Assembly (NCBI GenBank): GCA_003298465.1
Contig: QNGA01000011.1
Coordinates: forward strand, 95,230 to 159,229
Length of the DNA: 64,000 nt
DNA from: a halophilic archaeon
GTDB lineage: Archaea; Halobacteriota; Halobacteria; Halobacteriales; Haladaptataceae
Direction of reading: 5' to 3'
Part shown: positions 25,426 through 34,342 of the stretch, piece after piece
How the letters are laid out: every line of letters begins with the position of its first letter
Numbering within the stretch: the first letter of the stretch is position 1
The notes under the pieces: model-generated
What the model was told of the DNA's origin: nothing
The model's input: the letters and a program-made list of their open reading frames with translations, nothing else
Databases searched by the model: none
Made by a program: the position numbers and the translations under genes

Positions 25426-26502
25426 ATGGTAAACAGACGCACGGTTCTTCGGAACCTCGCGGTCTCGGGTACAGCTTCAGTAATCGGGTTTAGTAGCGGT
25501 ACCACCGCAGACACGGAGACGGCAAAAGGCCAGTACCGCAATCCGGTCTTCGAGCCAATTTTCGCGGACCCGTCCACGATTCGAACGGAAGACGGCGATT
25601 ACTATGCGTACGCAACGATGGACAACTGGGGTCCGGAACGAGGCGGGTGGCACGTGGTTCCCATCATCCGCTCCACCGACCTGGTGAACTGGGAGTTCGT
25701 CGGTGACGCTTTCGAGACGGTTCCCGACTGGTACGACAACGGGACGGCGGAGTTCGTCTGGGCACCCGATATCGCTCAGTACAACGGGAAGTACCACCTG
25801 TTCTACGCCCTGGTAGACTTCTCGCCCGAGTACAATTGGGAGCACCAGGGAATCGGCGTTGCAACGGCCGACTCGCCCGCAGGACCGTTCGAGGACCAGG
25901 GCGAGGTGTTACAGGGTTCGGCCGTCGGCGTCGGGAACTCCATCGACCCGATGTTCTACGTCGACGACGGAACGCCCTACCTCGTGTGGGGAAGTTTCGA
26001 CGGTATCCATCTCGTCGAGTTGGCCCGTGACGGTAACGGATGGGAGTACGTTGGCTCCCCGACTCAGATTGCGAGTGACCGCTATGAGGCTCCGTACGTC
26101 GTCGAACGCAAGGGCTGGTACTATCTGTTCGTCTCGAGCGGCGGTTGCTGTTCCGGGCCAGACAGCACGTATCAGGTGGAGGTCGGACGCGCTCGGGATC
26201 TCGTTGGCCCGTATCGTAACGAGCAGGGTGAGACGCTGATGAACGCCCCCGGGTCGCTCGTCATCGACGACGACCAGCAGTTTGGCGCACCCGGCCACAA
26301 CGCTATCGTCAAAGACGACGCCGGCACGGATTGGCTAGTGTACCACGCCTACGAGCGTGACGAACCCGGCTTCGTCCACGGTGTTCCACGCCGTCCGTTA
26401 CTCATCGATCCCGTTCAGTGGCGCGGCGGATGGCCTACCGTCCGCACCAAGACGCCCAGCACGAGACAGCGCCGTCCGACCGACCGCAAAAGCGACAGGT
26501 AG
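25426..26502 (+). CDS. Secreted glycoside hydrolase family 43 protein
   Basis: A 358-residue five-bladed beta-propeller enzyme with a Tat-type N-terminus (NRRTVLRNLAVSGTASVIGF), so exported. The three GH43 acidic residues are visible: Asp in FADPSTIR (about 46-53), Asp in NSIDPMFYVDDG (pKa-modulating) and Glu in SDRYEAPYVVE (acid). Family substrates are alpha-L-arabinofuranosides, beta-xylosides or beta-1,3-galactans; the near dgoD and GH2 genes favour a galactose-containing chain, but this is inference. The C-terminus ends in a basic Arg/Lys-rich tail unlike the rest of the protein. A TATA-like CTTTATATT lies about 30 nt before the ATG. Confidence 0.85.
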   Translation: MVNRRTVLRNLAVSGTASVIGFSSGTTADTETAKGQYRNPVFEPIFADPSTIRTEDGDYYAYATMDNWGPERGGWHVVPIIRSTDLVNWEFVGDAFETVPDWYDNGTAEFVWAPDIAQYNGKYHLFYALVDFSPEYNWEHQGIGVATADSPAGPFEDQGEVLQGSAVGVGNSIDPMFYVDDGTPYLVWGSFDGIHLVELARDGNGWEYVGSPTQIASDRYEAPYVVERKGWYYLFVSSGGCCSGPDSTYQVEVGRARDLVGPYRNEQGETLMNAPGSLVIDDDQQFGAPGHNAIVKDDAGTDWLVYHAYERDEPGFVHGVPRRPLLIDPVQWRGGWPTVRTKTPSTRQRRPTDRKSDR

Positions 26503-26688
26503 TCGCCGAAAAGGGACGAAACCAGGACGCCTGTGACGTCGGCCGTTTTGGAGATCATGCCGGTTCGGCGACGGACGAATCCGGGTAGTGCTGTAACTCC
26601 GTTGTCCCCTCCGAGTGAACGGTCCGACCGAATACCGTATGCCAAAAAGTAATGGTGCTTCGGAAACCGTATTTTAGCGAGAGCCCTC

Positions 26689-29358
26689 ATGAAAGCGTTT
26701 GCCAGAGACCCGACCGTAGAGCTGTCTGAAGACTGGGAATTCACCGTCGATCCTCGCGAAGAAGGTGTCGACGCAGGTTGGTACGAGAAATCGACGCGGC
26801 TTCCCGAGAGTCGGACCGTGAGCGTTCCACACGTGTGGCAGGAGCAGGAAGAACTCCGCGATTACACCGGAACTGCCTGGTACAAACGGAAGCTATCGCA
26901 TGACCTGGGGACGGGTGAGCGAGCGCTTCTCCGGTTCGGGGCGGTCGACTACGCGGCGACGGTCTGGGTCAACGGGACCCGGGTCGGCGCCAACCAGGGC
27001 GGCTACCTCCCCTTCCAGGTCGACGTCACCGAGGCGCTCACCGGCGGCGAGGACGTAATCGCGGTGCGCGTACACGACCCAGAAGACCTGCGCGAGATTC
27101 CGCACGGCAAGCAGGGCCCGCCGTGGTACACGCGCGTCAGCGGCATCTGGCAACCGGTCGAACTCACGGTCGTCCCGGAACGGCGCGTGGTTTCGAGCAA
27201 CGTCACGCCAGACCTCGAGGCCGACGTGGCCACGTTCGATATCGACGTTACTGACGCCGCCGTTGGCAACGGACTGACGGCGACGGTCGAGGTCACACAG
27301 GACGGACGGACGCTCGGGACCCGGACCACCGAACTCTCGGATACCGCTTCGACAGTCACCGTCGGACTCGACAGTCCGACGTACTGGTCGCCGGAGACGC
27401 CGGCTCTCTGTGATTTCGACCTGACGTTGACGGACGCCGGAGAGACGGTCGACACCTACCAGGATTACTTCGGTATGCGGAGCGTCTCGGTCGAGGACGG
27501 TGATTGGTATCTCAACGGCGAGCCCCTGCGTGTCCGGGGAGGACTCGACCAGGCGTACTACCCCGATACGTTCCACTGGCCGAGCGATTCGACGAGCTAC
27601 CGCGAAGAAATCGAGATTGCGAAAGAGCTCGGCTTCAACATGCTTCGCAAGCATATCAAGCCGGCTCACCCGCAGTTCGTCGAACTCGCCGACCGCCTCG
27701 GTGTTCTGGTCTGGGAGGAGCCGGCAAACCCGGACCTGTACACCGACGACTCGAAACGGGCCGTTCGCGAGCAGTTCGAGGGGATGGTGGAACGCGACTA
27801 CAATCGCCCGAGCGTCGTCGTCTGGAGTCTCTACAACGAAGAGTGGGGTATCGGCATCAACCAGCACGACTTCCCGGACCGAGACGACCCCGTTCGTCTG
27901 TGGCACGACGAAGAGAAACAGGCGTACCTTGCAAAGTTATACGAGGAAGCCCGCAATCTCGACCCGACGCGGCTCGTCTGCGACAACTCCGGCTGGGCGC
28001 ACGTCGCCACCGATATCAACGACTACCACGAGTACTTCGTCGTTCCAGACCGGGACGATGCTTGGCGGGACCGCCTCGCCGACATCGTTTCGAACCCCGA
28101 AGAGAACTACGCGACGACGGCACACGACGACCCCGATGACGTACCGCTGGTGATGTCCGAGTTCGGCACGTGGGGGCTTCCGGCAGTCTCGACGTTCGAC
28201 GACCACTACGACGGTGATCCCCACTGGTTCGACCATACGTTCCTCGACGGATTGAAGAAACCCGCCGGCGTCAAGGATCGTTTCGCCGAAAGCCCCGTTG
28301 CCGACACCTACGCAGACCTCGACGAACTCGCGGCCGACTGGCAGCGTCGCGAGTTCGAATCCGTCGCGAACATCATCGCAGACATGCGCATCCACGACGA
28401 CGTTTCGGGGTACGTAATCACCGAGTTCACCGATATCGAGTGGGAGTTCAACGGCATCCTCGACTACGTCCGGGAAGACAAATCGTTCGTCGAGGCGTTC
28501 GCGGGCGTCAACGGTCCGACGATGGTCCGTGTCGAACCAGCAGACCGTACTCTCTCCAGCGGCGACCGTTTCCGCGCCGACGTCGTCGTAGTGAACGACC
28601 GAAACGAGATACTCGACACTACGCTCCGATGGAACGTCGCCGGAACGACCGAAACGGTCGAGGTCGATGTCCCCCGGAACGGAACACGACGACTCGCGGA
28701 CGCCATCGACGTGGCTATGCCGGCCGTATCGGGAGTTGAATCAGTGCCCGTCGAGGCGAGTCTCGAGGGAACGCAGGCGCAGTGGTCGACCGACCTCGCG
28801 GTCGTCGGGAACGTGACCAGCGGTGGGGCTGCCGTCTACGCGTCCGACGAGGCGGTTCGGACGTCTCTCTCCGACCTCGGGTACGACACCGTGGCCGACC
28901 TGTCGGCGGCAGATGCCGCGGTCGTCGTCGCTGGCGACGAGCCGGAGGGTGACGAACTTCGTGCGTTCGCGGCCGACGGGGGGCACGTCGTCGCACTACC
29001 GAACCGAGACGGTGACGTCGACGAGACGCTGCTGGACGACGCTACCGTCCGTGACCTGCCGGAGCAAGAGAGCTGGAACCTCTGTGCCTCGTTCATCTAT
29101 CAGACGCTGTTCGACGGCGTGCCACGGGTCCCCGGCTGGGCGTTCGACGATCTCTATCCGTACGCTTACGTCACCTCTACGACCGCTGCAGACGAGGTCG
29201 AAGTCGGCTACACGGAGGGTTGGATCGCCAACTCCGGTGCCATCGTCACCTCCCGTTCACACGAGGACGGTGACATCACTTTCTGCACGCTTCGAGTGAG
29301 TGATAGCCTCGACGACCAGCCCGTCGCTACCGCCATCCTCGCTGAACTACTCCCCTGA
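26689..29358 (+). CDS. Glycoside hydrolase family 2 protein, paralogue of the 16300-19008 gene
   Basis: An 889-residue enzyme with the same domain order as its paralogue: sugar-binding jelly roll (about 1-170), immunoglobulin-like domain, TIM barrel (about 275-590) and a C-terminal beta-rich part. Acid/base Glu384 lies in VWSLYNEEWG and nucleophile Glu491 in VMSEFGTWG. No signal peptide, hence intracellular cleavage of imported oligosaccharides. It lies downstream of the ABC operon and GH43 gene, and upstream of the convergent sugar dehydrogenase gene. The C-terminal 250 residues diverge most from the paralogue, which may mean different linkages or aglycones are cut. Confidence 0.9.
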   Translation: MKAFARDPTVELSEDWEFTVDPREEGVDAGWYEKSTRLPESRTVSVPHVWQEQEELRDYTGTAWYKRKLSHDLGTGERALLRFGAVDYAATVWVNGTRVGANQGGYLPFQVDVTEALTGGEDVIAVRVHDPEDLREIPHGKQGPPWYTRVSGIWQPVELTVVPERRVVSSNVTPDLEADVATFDIDVTDAAVGNGLTATVEVTQDGRTLGTRTTELSDTASTVTVGLDSPTYWSPETPALCDFDLTLTDAGETVDTYQDYFGMRSVSVEDGDWYLNGEPLRVRGGLDQAYYPDTFHWPSDSTSYREEIEIAKELGFNMLRKHIKPAHPQFVELADRLGVLVWEEPANPDLYTDDSKRAVREQFEGMVERDYNRPSVVVWSLYNEEWGIGINQHDFPDRDDPVRLWHDEEKQAYLAKLYEEARNLDPTRLVCDNSGWAHVATDINDYHEYFVVPDRDDAWRDRLADIVSNPEENYATTAHDDPDDVPLVMSEFGTWGLPAVSTFDDHYDGDPHWFDHTFLDGLKKPAGVKDRFAESPVADTYADLDELAADWQRREFESVANIIADMRIHDDVSGYVITEFTDIEWEFNGILDYVREDKSFVEAFAGVNGPTMVRVEPADRTLSSGDRFRADVVVVNDRNEILDTTLRWNVAGTTETVEVDVPRNGTRRLADAIDVAMPAVSGVESVPVEASLEGTQAQWSTDLAVVGNVTSGGAAVYASDEAVRTSLSDLGYDTVADLSAADAAVVVAGDEPEGDELRAFAADGGHVVALPNRDGDVDETLLDDATVRDLPEQESWNLCASFIYQTLFDGVPRVPGWAFDDLYPYAYVTSTTAADEVEVGYTEGWIANSGAIVTSRSHEDGDITFCTLRVSDSLDDQPVATAILAELLP
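26932..27032. repeat. Nearly identical 101-bp tract shared with the first GH2 gene
   Basis: Matches the complement of 18644-18744 with one mismatch, within otherwise diverged paralogues. It covers the FGAVDYAATVWVNGTRVG to YLPFQVDVT part of the sugar-binding domain. Suggests recent gene conversion or strong local constraint. Confidence 0.75.
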
Positions 29359-29542
29359 CGGTGTTACAATGGAATCCGTCACAGGGCGATGGATGCCGAC
29401 AGTACGGTGACGCTACGGCGGTAGTCTGTTAGCGCTTTCTCCTCTCGATACTCCCGTTCGAACGACCGCAACTCGGTCTGACGGCCGAGATGGAGGGAGT
29501 CGACCGTTGCCGAGATGGCTCGTCGTCGACACTCCCGACCGC

Positions 29543-30625
29543 TTACTCCTCGATTGGGACAGCTGAACCGGTCTCAGCGGACTCGTGTATCGCCTCGATG
29601 GTCCGCATATCGACCAGACCGTGCCGGCCATCGGCGTATACAGATCGACCGGACAGGACGTGGTCAGCGAAGTATTCGAACTCCTCGCGCATCTCTCGTT
29701 CGACGTCCAACGATTCCATCTCGAGGGACACCGAGATGCCATCGCGCGTGAGGTGGAGGTTGCAGTCTCCGTGAAACGCCGGTGACAGTTCGATACGACC
29801 ATCGGTGCCGACGAGCGTGAGTTCCGTGTCCTCGTACCCGTTCTGACTCGTCGTACAGGCCATCTGGACGTCGTCTTCGAGTCGGAGGACGAACGAGGCT
29901 CGCTCGTCGGGGACGTCGGAGAACGCCTCGTGCGTGGAAACCATCTCGGCCCGAGCCTCGATGGGGTCGCGTCGCAGGAGGAATCGCGCCGTGTTCAACG
30001 GGTAGATGCCGAGATCCATGACGGAGGTCCCGTACCCCGAGACGTCGGAATCTAGCCGCCACTGGTCGTGGTCCGGGTTGATGTCGAGCAGACGCTGGGA
30101 GTTCGTTCCATAGACGTGAACCGGGTCGCCGAGGAACCCGTTCTCGATGAGACCGCGAGCGCGACGGACGACGGGATCAGTGTGCATCCGGTAGGCAATC
30201 ATCAGCGAGACGTCGTTGGATTCGGCCACGTCAACGAGCCGCCTGGCTCGGTCCACGTTTGCCTCCATCGGTTTCTCGACGATGATGGCCTTCCTGAGTT
30301 CTGACGCCGTCTCCACGTAGTCGAGGTGGTAAGCGTTCGGCGTCGCTACGTACACTGCATCGTACCTCTCGCTCGCACTCCCCTCGTGGAACGCATCGTA
30401 CGTGAGCGCGACGTCTGCAGGGCTGTCGTCGACGTAATTCTGGGCCTTCTCCTTGGAGCTACTTACGAGCACCGTCGTCTCGCAGATGTCCGAGGATTCG
30501 AGGGCAGGAAGTACGACGTCCGTCGTCCACCAGCCCAGGCCTACCAGAGCGAAGCGCACGGTCCCGCTGGGATTTGTCGACCAGTCTCGACGGTCGAACT
30601 CGTCGAACCAGTTTCGGTAGTCCAT
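29543..30625 (-). CDS. Gfo/Idh/MocA-family sugar dehydrogenase, Gfo6/xylose dehydrogenase-like
   Basis: A 360-residue NAD(P)-dependent dehydrogenase. It begins MDYRNWFDEFDRRDW and continues VRFALVGLGWWTTDVVLPAL, the start typical of haloarchaeal Gfo6/D-xylose 1-dehydrogenases. The Rossmann motif is VGLGWW, the catalytic Lys is in VEKPMEANVDRA, and the active-site region is VSGYGTSVMDLGIYPLN. It should oxidise an aldose to its lactone. With a D-galactonate dehydratase in the same locus, galactose or fucose/arabinose are plausible substrates beside xylose. ATG 30625 fits the conserved N-terminus; an upstream in-frame ATG adds seven residues. Confidence 0.85.
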   Translation of the reverse strand: MDYRNWFDEFDRRDWSTNPSGTVRFALVGLGWWTTDVVLPALESSDICETTVLVSSSKEKAQNYVDDSPADVALTYDAFHEGSASERYDAVYVATPNAYHLDYVETASELRKAIIVEKPMEANVDRARRLVDVAESNDVSLMIAYRMHTDPVVRRARGLIENGFLGDPVHVYGTNSQRLLDINPDHDQWRLDSDVSGYGTSVMDLGIYPLNTARFLLRRDPIEARAEMVSTHEAFSDVPDERASFVLRLEDDVQMACTTSQNGYEDTELTLVGTDGRIELSPAFHGDCNLHLTRDGISVSLEMESLDVEREMREEFEYFADHVLSGRSVYADGRHGLVDMRTIEAIHESAETGSAVPIEE

Positions 30626-31434
30626 AGCCGTGTGGTCACGGAGCAATTATTTCATGGTTACGCTGTCTCGTGCGGGGCGCGGGGTCTACTCGAACGCAAC
30701 CCCCTGTGGCGGTAGTTCCTTGGCGGAAGATGACAATCTAGGGGAATTCGTTCGATACTTATAAGAAGTCGACGTAGCCACTACTGTCCGAGTAGAATTA
30801 TCTATAGAAAAATAGAGTACAGGGGAGATAAAGAGCAAGAGAAGTACTGCCGGAAAGAAAGCGTGATTGTCACAGAGACTGACAGACGGGAAGTAATGAT
30901 GAATATTTGCAACCTTCATATGGATACATATGAATAGAAATTGAGTAGTAGCCGTCATCGTAAACTGGAGCTCAATGGACTATCGTACAACCGCGCTCGA
31001 AAGTGGTAATGCGTCCATCTGACCGTCGAGCAGAAACTGTGATAGCATTTCTATCACTACTATTATTGAAAACCAGAATGCATGAACGCAGAAACCACTT
31101 ATAAACTAACGTAATCCGACTGCAATACGTGACTACGACAGTACGTGGAAGTGGCCGAGCGGTTTGAGTCCTGTCTCCTCGCGGTGGTAACTTACCCTGA
31201 GAACCCTCCGAACGTACGGTGACCCGCCGCTGACGAAGATTCGAAACGGCAGTGCGCCCTAGCGATTCAACGAGTAGAACGGCGGTAACATGAGCAGCAG
31301 ACTGAATTCTGCGAACGGCCGAACGTCATCTGTTCGGAGCGTGGCCCTCACGACTGTCGTATTCCGGGCCGGGGTACTCTGTGTGGGCCGCGAACGCCGG
31401 CACAGTTATTTCCTGGAGAAGGTTGACAGAGTGG
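30626..31434. other. Long AT-rich non-coding region
   Basis: About 800 bases, the largest gap in the window. The part 30720-31110 is strongly AT-rich compared with the rest, with stretches such as TTATCTATAGAAAAATAGAG. No ORF has credible composition. The right half holds a TATA-like box and a possible short RNA (see 31097-31225), and a GTTATTT element at 31405-31411 that fits the next gene. Confidence 0.5.
31097..31225 (+). ncRNA. Possible small non-coding RNA behind an orphan TATA box
   Basis: A strong TATA-like ACTTATAAAC lies near 31097-31106 with no ORF behind it. About 25-40 bases later a GC-rich segment begins, framed by GTACGT (about 31140) and ACGTAC (about 31214) which can pair to close a stem of roughly tRNA length. 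The left arm contains GTGGCCGAGCGGTTT, which resembles the D-arm of tRNA-Ser or tRNA-Leu, but no T-arm or matching acceptor stem follows. Transcription is not shown. Confidence 0.2.
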
Positions 31435-31923
31435 ATGGATATGAAAGGGACGTCACGCCGATACACCGACAGGAAAGAGACACCGACCGCCGAGTCGAAT
31501 GGGCTCCGGACCGACGGAGGAGAGGAGAACGCGGGTAGCTCCACTCTGGGAGAGACGTCGCCTATACGCCAAGAATCGCGTGGAGCGAATACCGAAGGCG
31601 GCGAGGCAGAGACGCCGATTCTCTATCTCGATTTGGAGGGGTTGTTTCTCGATCTCCTCGGTCTCAAAGTGGATCTCGACGAGGTCGAGCTAAACGTTAC
31701 TGCAATGTCCGGACGCGGGAGGTTGCTCGGAACGAAAGTCGGAAACGCACTGTCCACGGCAACTCCGGACGAAACTCCGAACGACGGTGAGGGCGACCAA
31801 CGGGGGGAAGAAACTGGAGAGCGCGGACGGGAGACGAGCAAAACTCCATCACTGCAGGAGATGTCTGAAACGGAGTTGCATTCGCTCGTAACCGAACTCC
31901 TAGAGCAGCTCAGACGACGATGA
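31435..31923 (+). CDS. Hypothetical protein with a conserved leucine-rich 'LEGLFLDLLGL' segment
   Basis: A 162-residue protein. The centre holds a striking hydrophobic-acidic segment, LYLDLEGLFLDLLGLKVDL, then DEVELNVTAMSGRGRLLG, flanked by low-complexity polar arms rich in Glu, Thr and Gly. Similar 'LFLDLLGLEVDLDEV' segments occur in short haloarchaeal and bacterial proteins of unknown role. The C-terminus is a short predicted helix (ETELHSLVTELLEQLRRR). ATG 31435 is chosen because GTTATTT lies about 27 nt upstream. No functional neighbour. Confidence 0.55.
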   Translation: MDMKGTSRRYTDRKETPTAESNGLRTDGGEENAGSSTLGETSPIRQESRGANTEGGEAETPILYLDLEGLFLDLLGLKVDLDEVELNVTAMSGRGRLLGTKVGNALSTATPDETPNDGEGDQRGEETGERGRETSKTPSLQEMSETELHSLVTELLEQLRRR

Positions 31924-32182
31924 AGTACACGCTACCGGCGAGCGTGCTCGGCTGGTGGCCGTCGCTCGAACTGTCCCTCGATCCATTCTAGCTGTCGACG
32001 CCACGCGTCGGCAGTTGGTGAGCAGCCATACAGGGGTGAAGCGGGGATAGGTGGCCGCCTCGCGGTCGCTGTACGGACGTCTTCGCAGCGGCGGACGTCG
32101 CGTCTCGTCTTCTGTCACCTCGCGCTCGCGGCTGCCGAGCGGTCGGAGAGCACGCCGGTGTGTCGGCGGGAGGGGAGTGCGG

Positions 32183-33391
32183 CTAGCGGTTCGGTATCGA
32201 CACCCCCGAGGTGTCGAGCACGCGATTTCGCAACGCTTCGCCCGTCTCGGCATCGAACAGGTGTATCGCCTCCTCCGGAATGCGGGCGACGACCTCCTCT
32301 CCCGCTTCGACGGTCCGCATTCCGCCGAGCGTGACGACGAAGGTTCGGCGTTCTTCCGTCGCTCGTCCCTCCACCGTCAGCCCCTCGTCGCGCACGGTGG
32401 CGAACCGGAGGTAGACGTTGTTCTCGTTACCCATCGGCTCGACCACGTCCACGACGGTGCGGAAGTCGTGACCGTCGCTCTCTCGGTCGCTCCGTCCCGG
32501 GTCGTCGCTCCCGTCCGGGACGATTTCCACGTCCTCCGGGCGGACGCCGAGGGTCACTCGCTTCACGCCCTCCAGTGCGGACCGAGATTCCGAAGAGAGC
32601 GGGTACTCGAAGTGCTCGCCGACGAGCGTGTCGCCCTCCAGCGTCGTTTCGAAGAAGTTCATCGACGGTTCGCCGATGAAGCCGGCCACGAACCGGTTCG
32701 CGGGGCGGTGGTACGCCTCGATGGGCGTGCCGACCTGCTGAAGTTTCCCGTCGTTCAGGATGGCGATGCGGTCGCCCATGGTCATCGCCTCCGTCTGGTC
32801 GTGGGTGACGTACACCGTCGTCACGCCGAGGTCCTCCTGCAATCGCTGGAGTTCCGTCCGCATCTGCGCGCGCAGTTTCGCATCCAAATTCGACAGCGGT
32901 TCGTCCATCAGGAACACCTTCGGATCGCGGACGATGGCGCGCCCGAGCGCGACCCGCTGCTGCTGGCCGCCGGAGAGTTCGCTCGGCTTGCGGTCCAGCA
33001 GGTCGGCGATGCCCATCATCGTGGCGGTCTCCTCGACCTGTCGGGCGATGTCATCGTCGGGCATGTCCGTCGATTCCTCCAGCCCGAAGCGCATGTTTCC
33101 CCGCACGGTCATGTGGGGGTAGAGCGCGTACGACTGGAACACCATCGCGATGTCCCGGGTCGTCGGGGGTCGGTCGTCGATGGCGGTCCCGTCGAGCCGT
33201 ATCTCGCCGTCGGTGACCGTTTCCAGCCCCGCTATCATCCTGAGCGTGGTCGATTTGCCACAGCCCGAGGGACCGACGAGGACGAGGAGTTCCCCGTCCC
33301 GGATCGTCAGCGAGAGGTCGTCGACGGCGACGATTCGGTCACCGCCGTCGTCGAAGTGCTTGCTCACCCCGTCGAGCGTTAGTTCGGCCAT
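32183..33391 (-). CDS. Sugar ABC transporter ATP-binding protein (MalK type)
   Basis: A 402-residue ATPase, last gene of a four-gene importer operon. Walker A GPSGCGKST, Q-loop VFQSYALYPHMT, signature LSGGQQQRVALGRA, Walker B VFLMDEPLSNLDA and H-loop VTHDQTEAMT are intact. The C-terminal OB-fold regulatory region starts near PSMNFFETTLEGD and contains LGVRPEDVEIV plus an Asp/Ser/Arg-rich insert (about residues 300-315) not present in the ATPase at 20324. It follows the permease gene by about 36 bases. Confidence 0.92.
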   Translation of the reverse strand: MAELTLDGVSKHFDDGGDRIVAVDDLSLTIRDGELLVLVGPSGCGKSTTLRMIAGLETVTDGEIRLDGTAIDDRPPTTRDIAMVFQSYALYPHMTVRGNMRFGLEESTDMPDDDIARQVEETATMMGIADLLDRKPSELSGGQQQRVALGRAIVRDPKVFLMDEPLSNLDAKLRAQMRTELQRLQEDLGVTTVYVTHDQTEAMTMGDRIAILNDGKLQQVGTPIEAYHRPANRFVAGFIGEPSMNFFETTLEGDTLVGEHFEYPLSSESRSALEGVKRVTLGVRPEDVEIVPDGSDDPGRSDRESDGHDFRTVVDVVEPMGNENNVYLRFATVRDEGLTVEGRATEERRTFVVTLGGMRTVEAGEEVVARIPEEAIHLFDAETGEALRNRVLDTSGVSIPNR

Positions 33392-33427
33392 CGTCTCACC
33401 CTCCGTTCGTTAGTTGCGTAGCGTTCG

Positions 33428-34342
33428 TCATGTTTCACCCGCGACGCCCTCGGCGAACTGCTCGCCGAACAGGACGTACACCAGCAGCGTCGGCAGCGCA
33501 GCGAGGAACGCGGCGGCCATCTGTAAGTTGTACTGCTGGACGAACGACCCTTGCAGTTCGTTCAACGCCTGGGTCACGACGAAGTTCGACCGCGACGAGA
33601 CCAGCACGAGCGCGAACAGCAGGTCGTTCCAGATGTTCGTAAACTGGTAGATGAGCGTCACCGCGAACATGGGCTTCGACAGCGGCAGGACGATGCGCCG
33701 GTAGATGCGCGCCGTGCTCGCACCGTCCAGGCGAGCGGCTTCCAGCATTTCCTCGTCGAGCGTCTGGTAGTACCCCCGGAACAGCAACGTACATATCGGG
33801 ACGCCGTAGGCGGTGTGAGTCACCGTCAACTCGATAAGGTCGGTTCGAGTGGCCAGCGGCTCGATTCCTGCCAGTAGCGTCCGCAAGTCCACTATCGTCC
33901 AGAACCGCGTGAGCGGAACCAGCACCGACTGGTAGGGGATGAACACGCCGGCCAGGAACAGGAGCATGATACCGACCTGTCCCCGCCAGTCGATGAGCGT
34001 GAGGCCGTAGGCCGCCAGACTCCCGAGGAACGCCGAGAACACGGTCGCCGGCACCACGAACAGCGCGCTGTTGACGATCGCGAACTCTAGCGCGTTCCAC
34101 GCCTCGCCCCACGGCTGGACGGTGAACCCCTCGGGGGACGGCGGCGCGAACGGCGTCGTACTGATGAACTCCGATTGGGTCTTGAACGCCGTCGTCAGAC
34201 CGCTTTCGAGCGGCGCGAGGTAGAACCCGACGAGCGCGACCAGCACCGCGTACAGCGCGACTCGACGCGCGCCCACCGCCGTGAGCGTCCGACGGAGCCT
34301 GGACCGTCGGGACTCCTCGCGGACTGCCGGTTCCCCGCTCAT
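33428..34342 (-). CDS. Sugar ABC transporter permease (MalG type)
   Basis: A 304-residue membrane protein with six helices, the first at about 30-48. The ATPase-contacting loop is LEAARLDGASTARIYRRIVLP. The segment LLFLAGVFIPYQSVLVPLTRF is typical of glucose/sugar MalG-type subunits. Its ATG overlaps the stop of the partner permease (TGA/ATGA), showing coupling. A 30-residue Arg-rich N-terminal tail precedes the first helix. Confidence 0.9.
   Translation of the reverse strand: MSGEPAVREESRRSRLRRTLTAVGARRVALYAVLVALVGFYLAPLESGLTTAFKTQSEFISTTPFAPPSPEGFTVQPWGEAWNALEFAIVNSALFVVPATVFSAFLGSLAAYGLTLIDWRGQVGIMLLFLAGVFIPYQSVLVPLTRFWTIVDLRTLLAGIEPLATRTDLIELTVTHTAYGVPICTLLFRGYYQTLDEEMLEAARLDGASTARIYRRIVLPLSKPMFAVTLIYQFTNIWNDLLFALVLVSSRSNFVVTQALNELQGSFVQQYNLQMAAAFLAALPTLLVYVLFGEQFAEGVAGET

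Noticed and set aside
31140..31225. tRNA-Ser/Leu gene suggested by GTGGCCGAGCGGTTT
   Set aside because: No T-arm with GTTCGAATC-like loop, no matching 7-bp acceptor stem and no anticodon stem in the right place; kept only as a weak ncRNA candidate.
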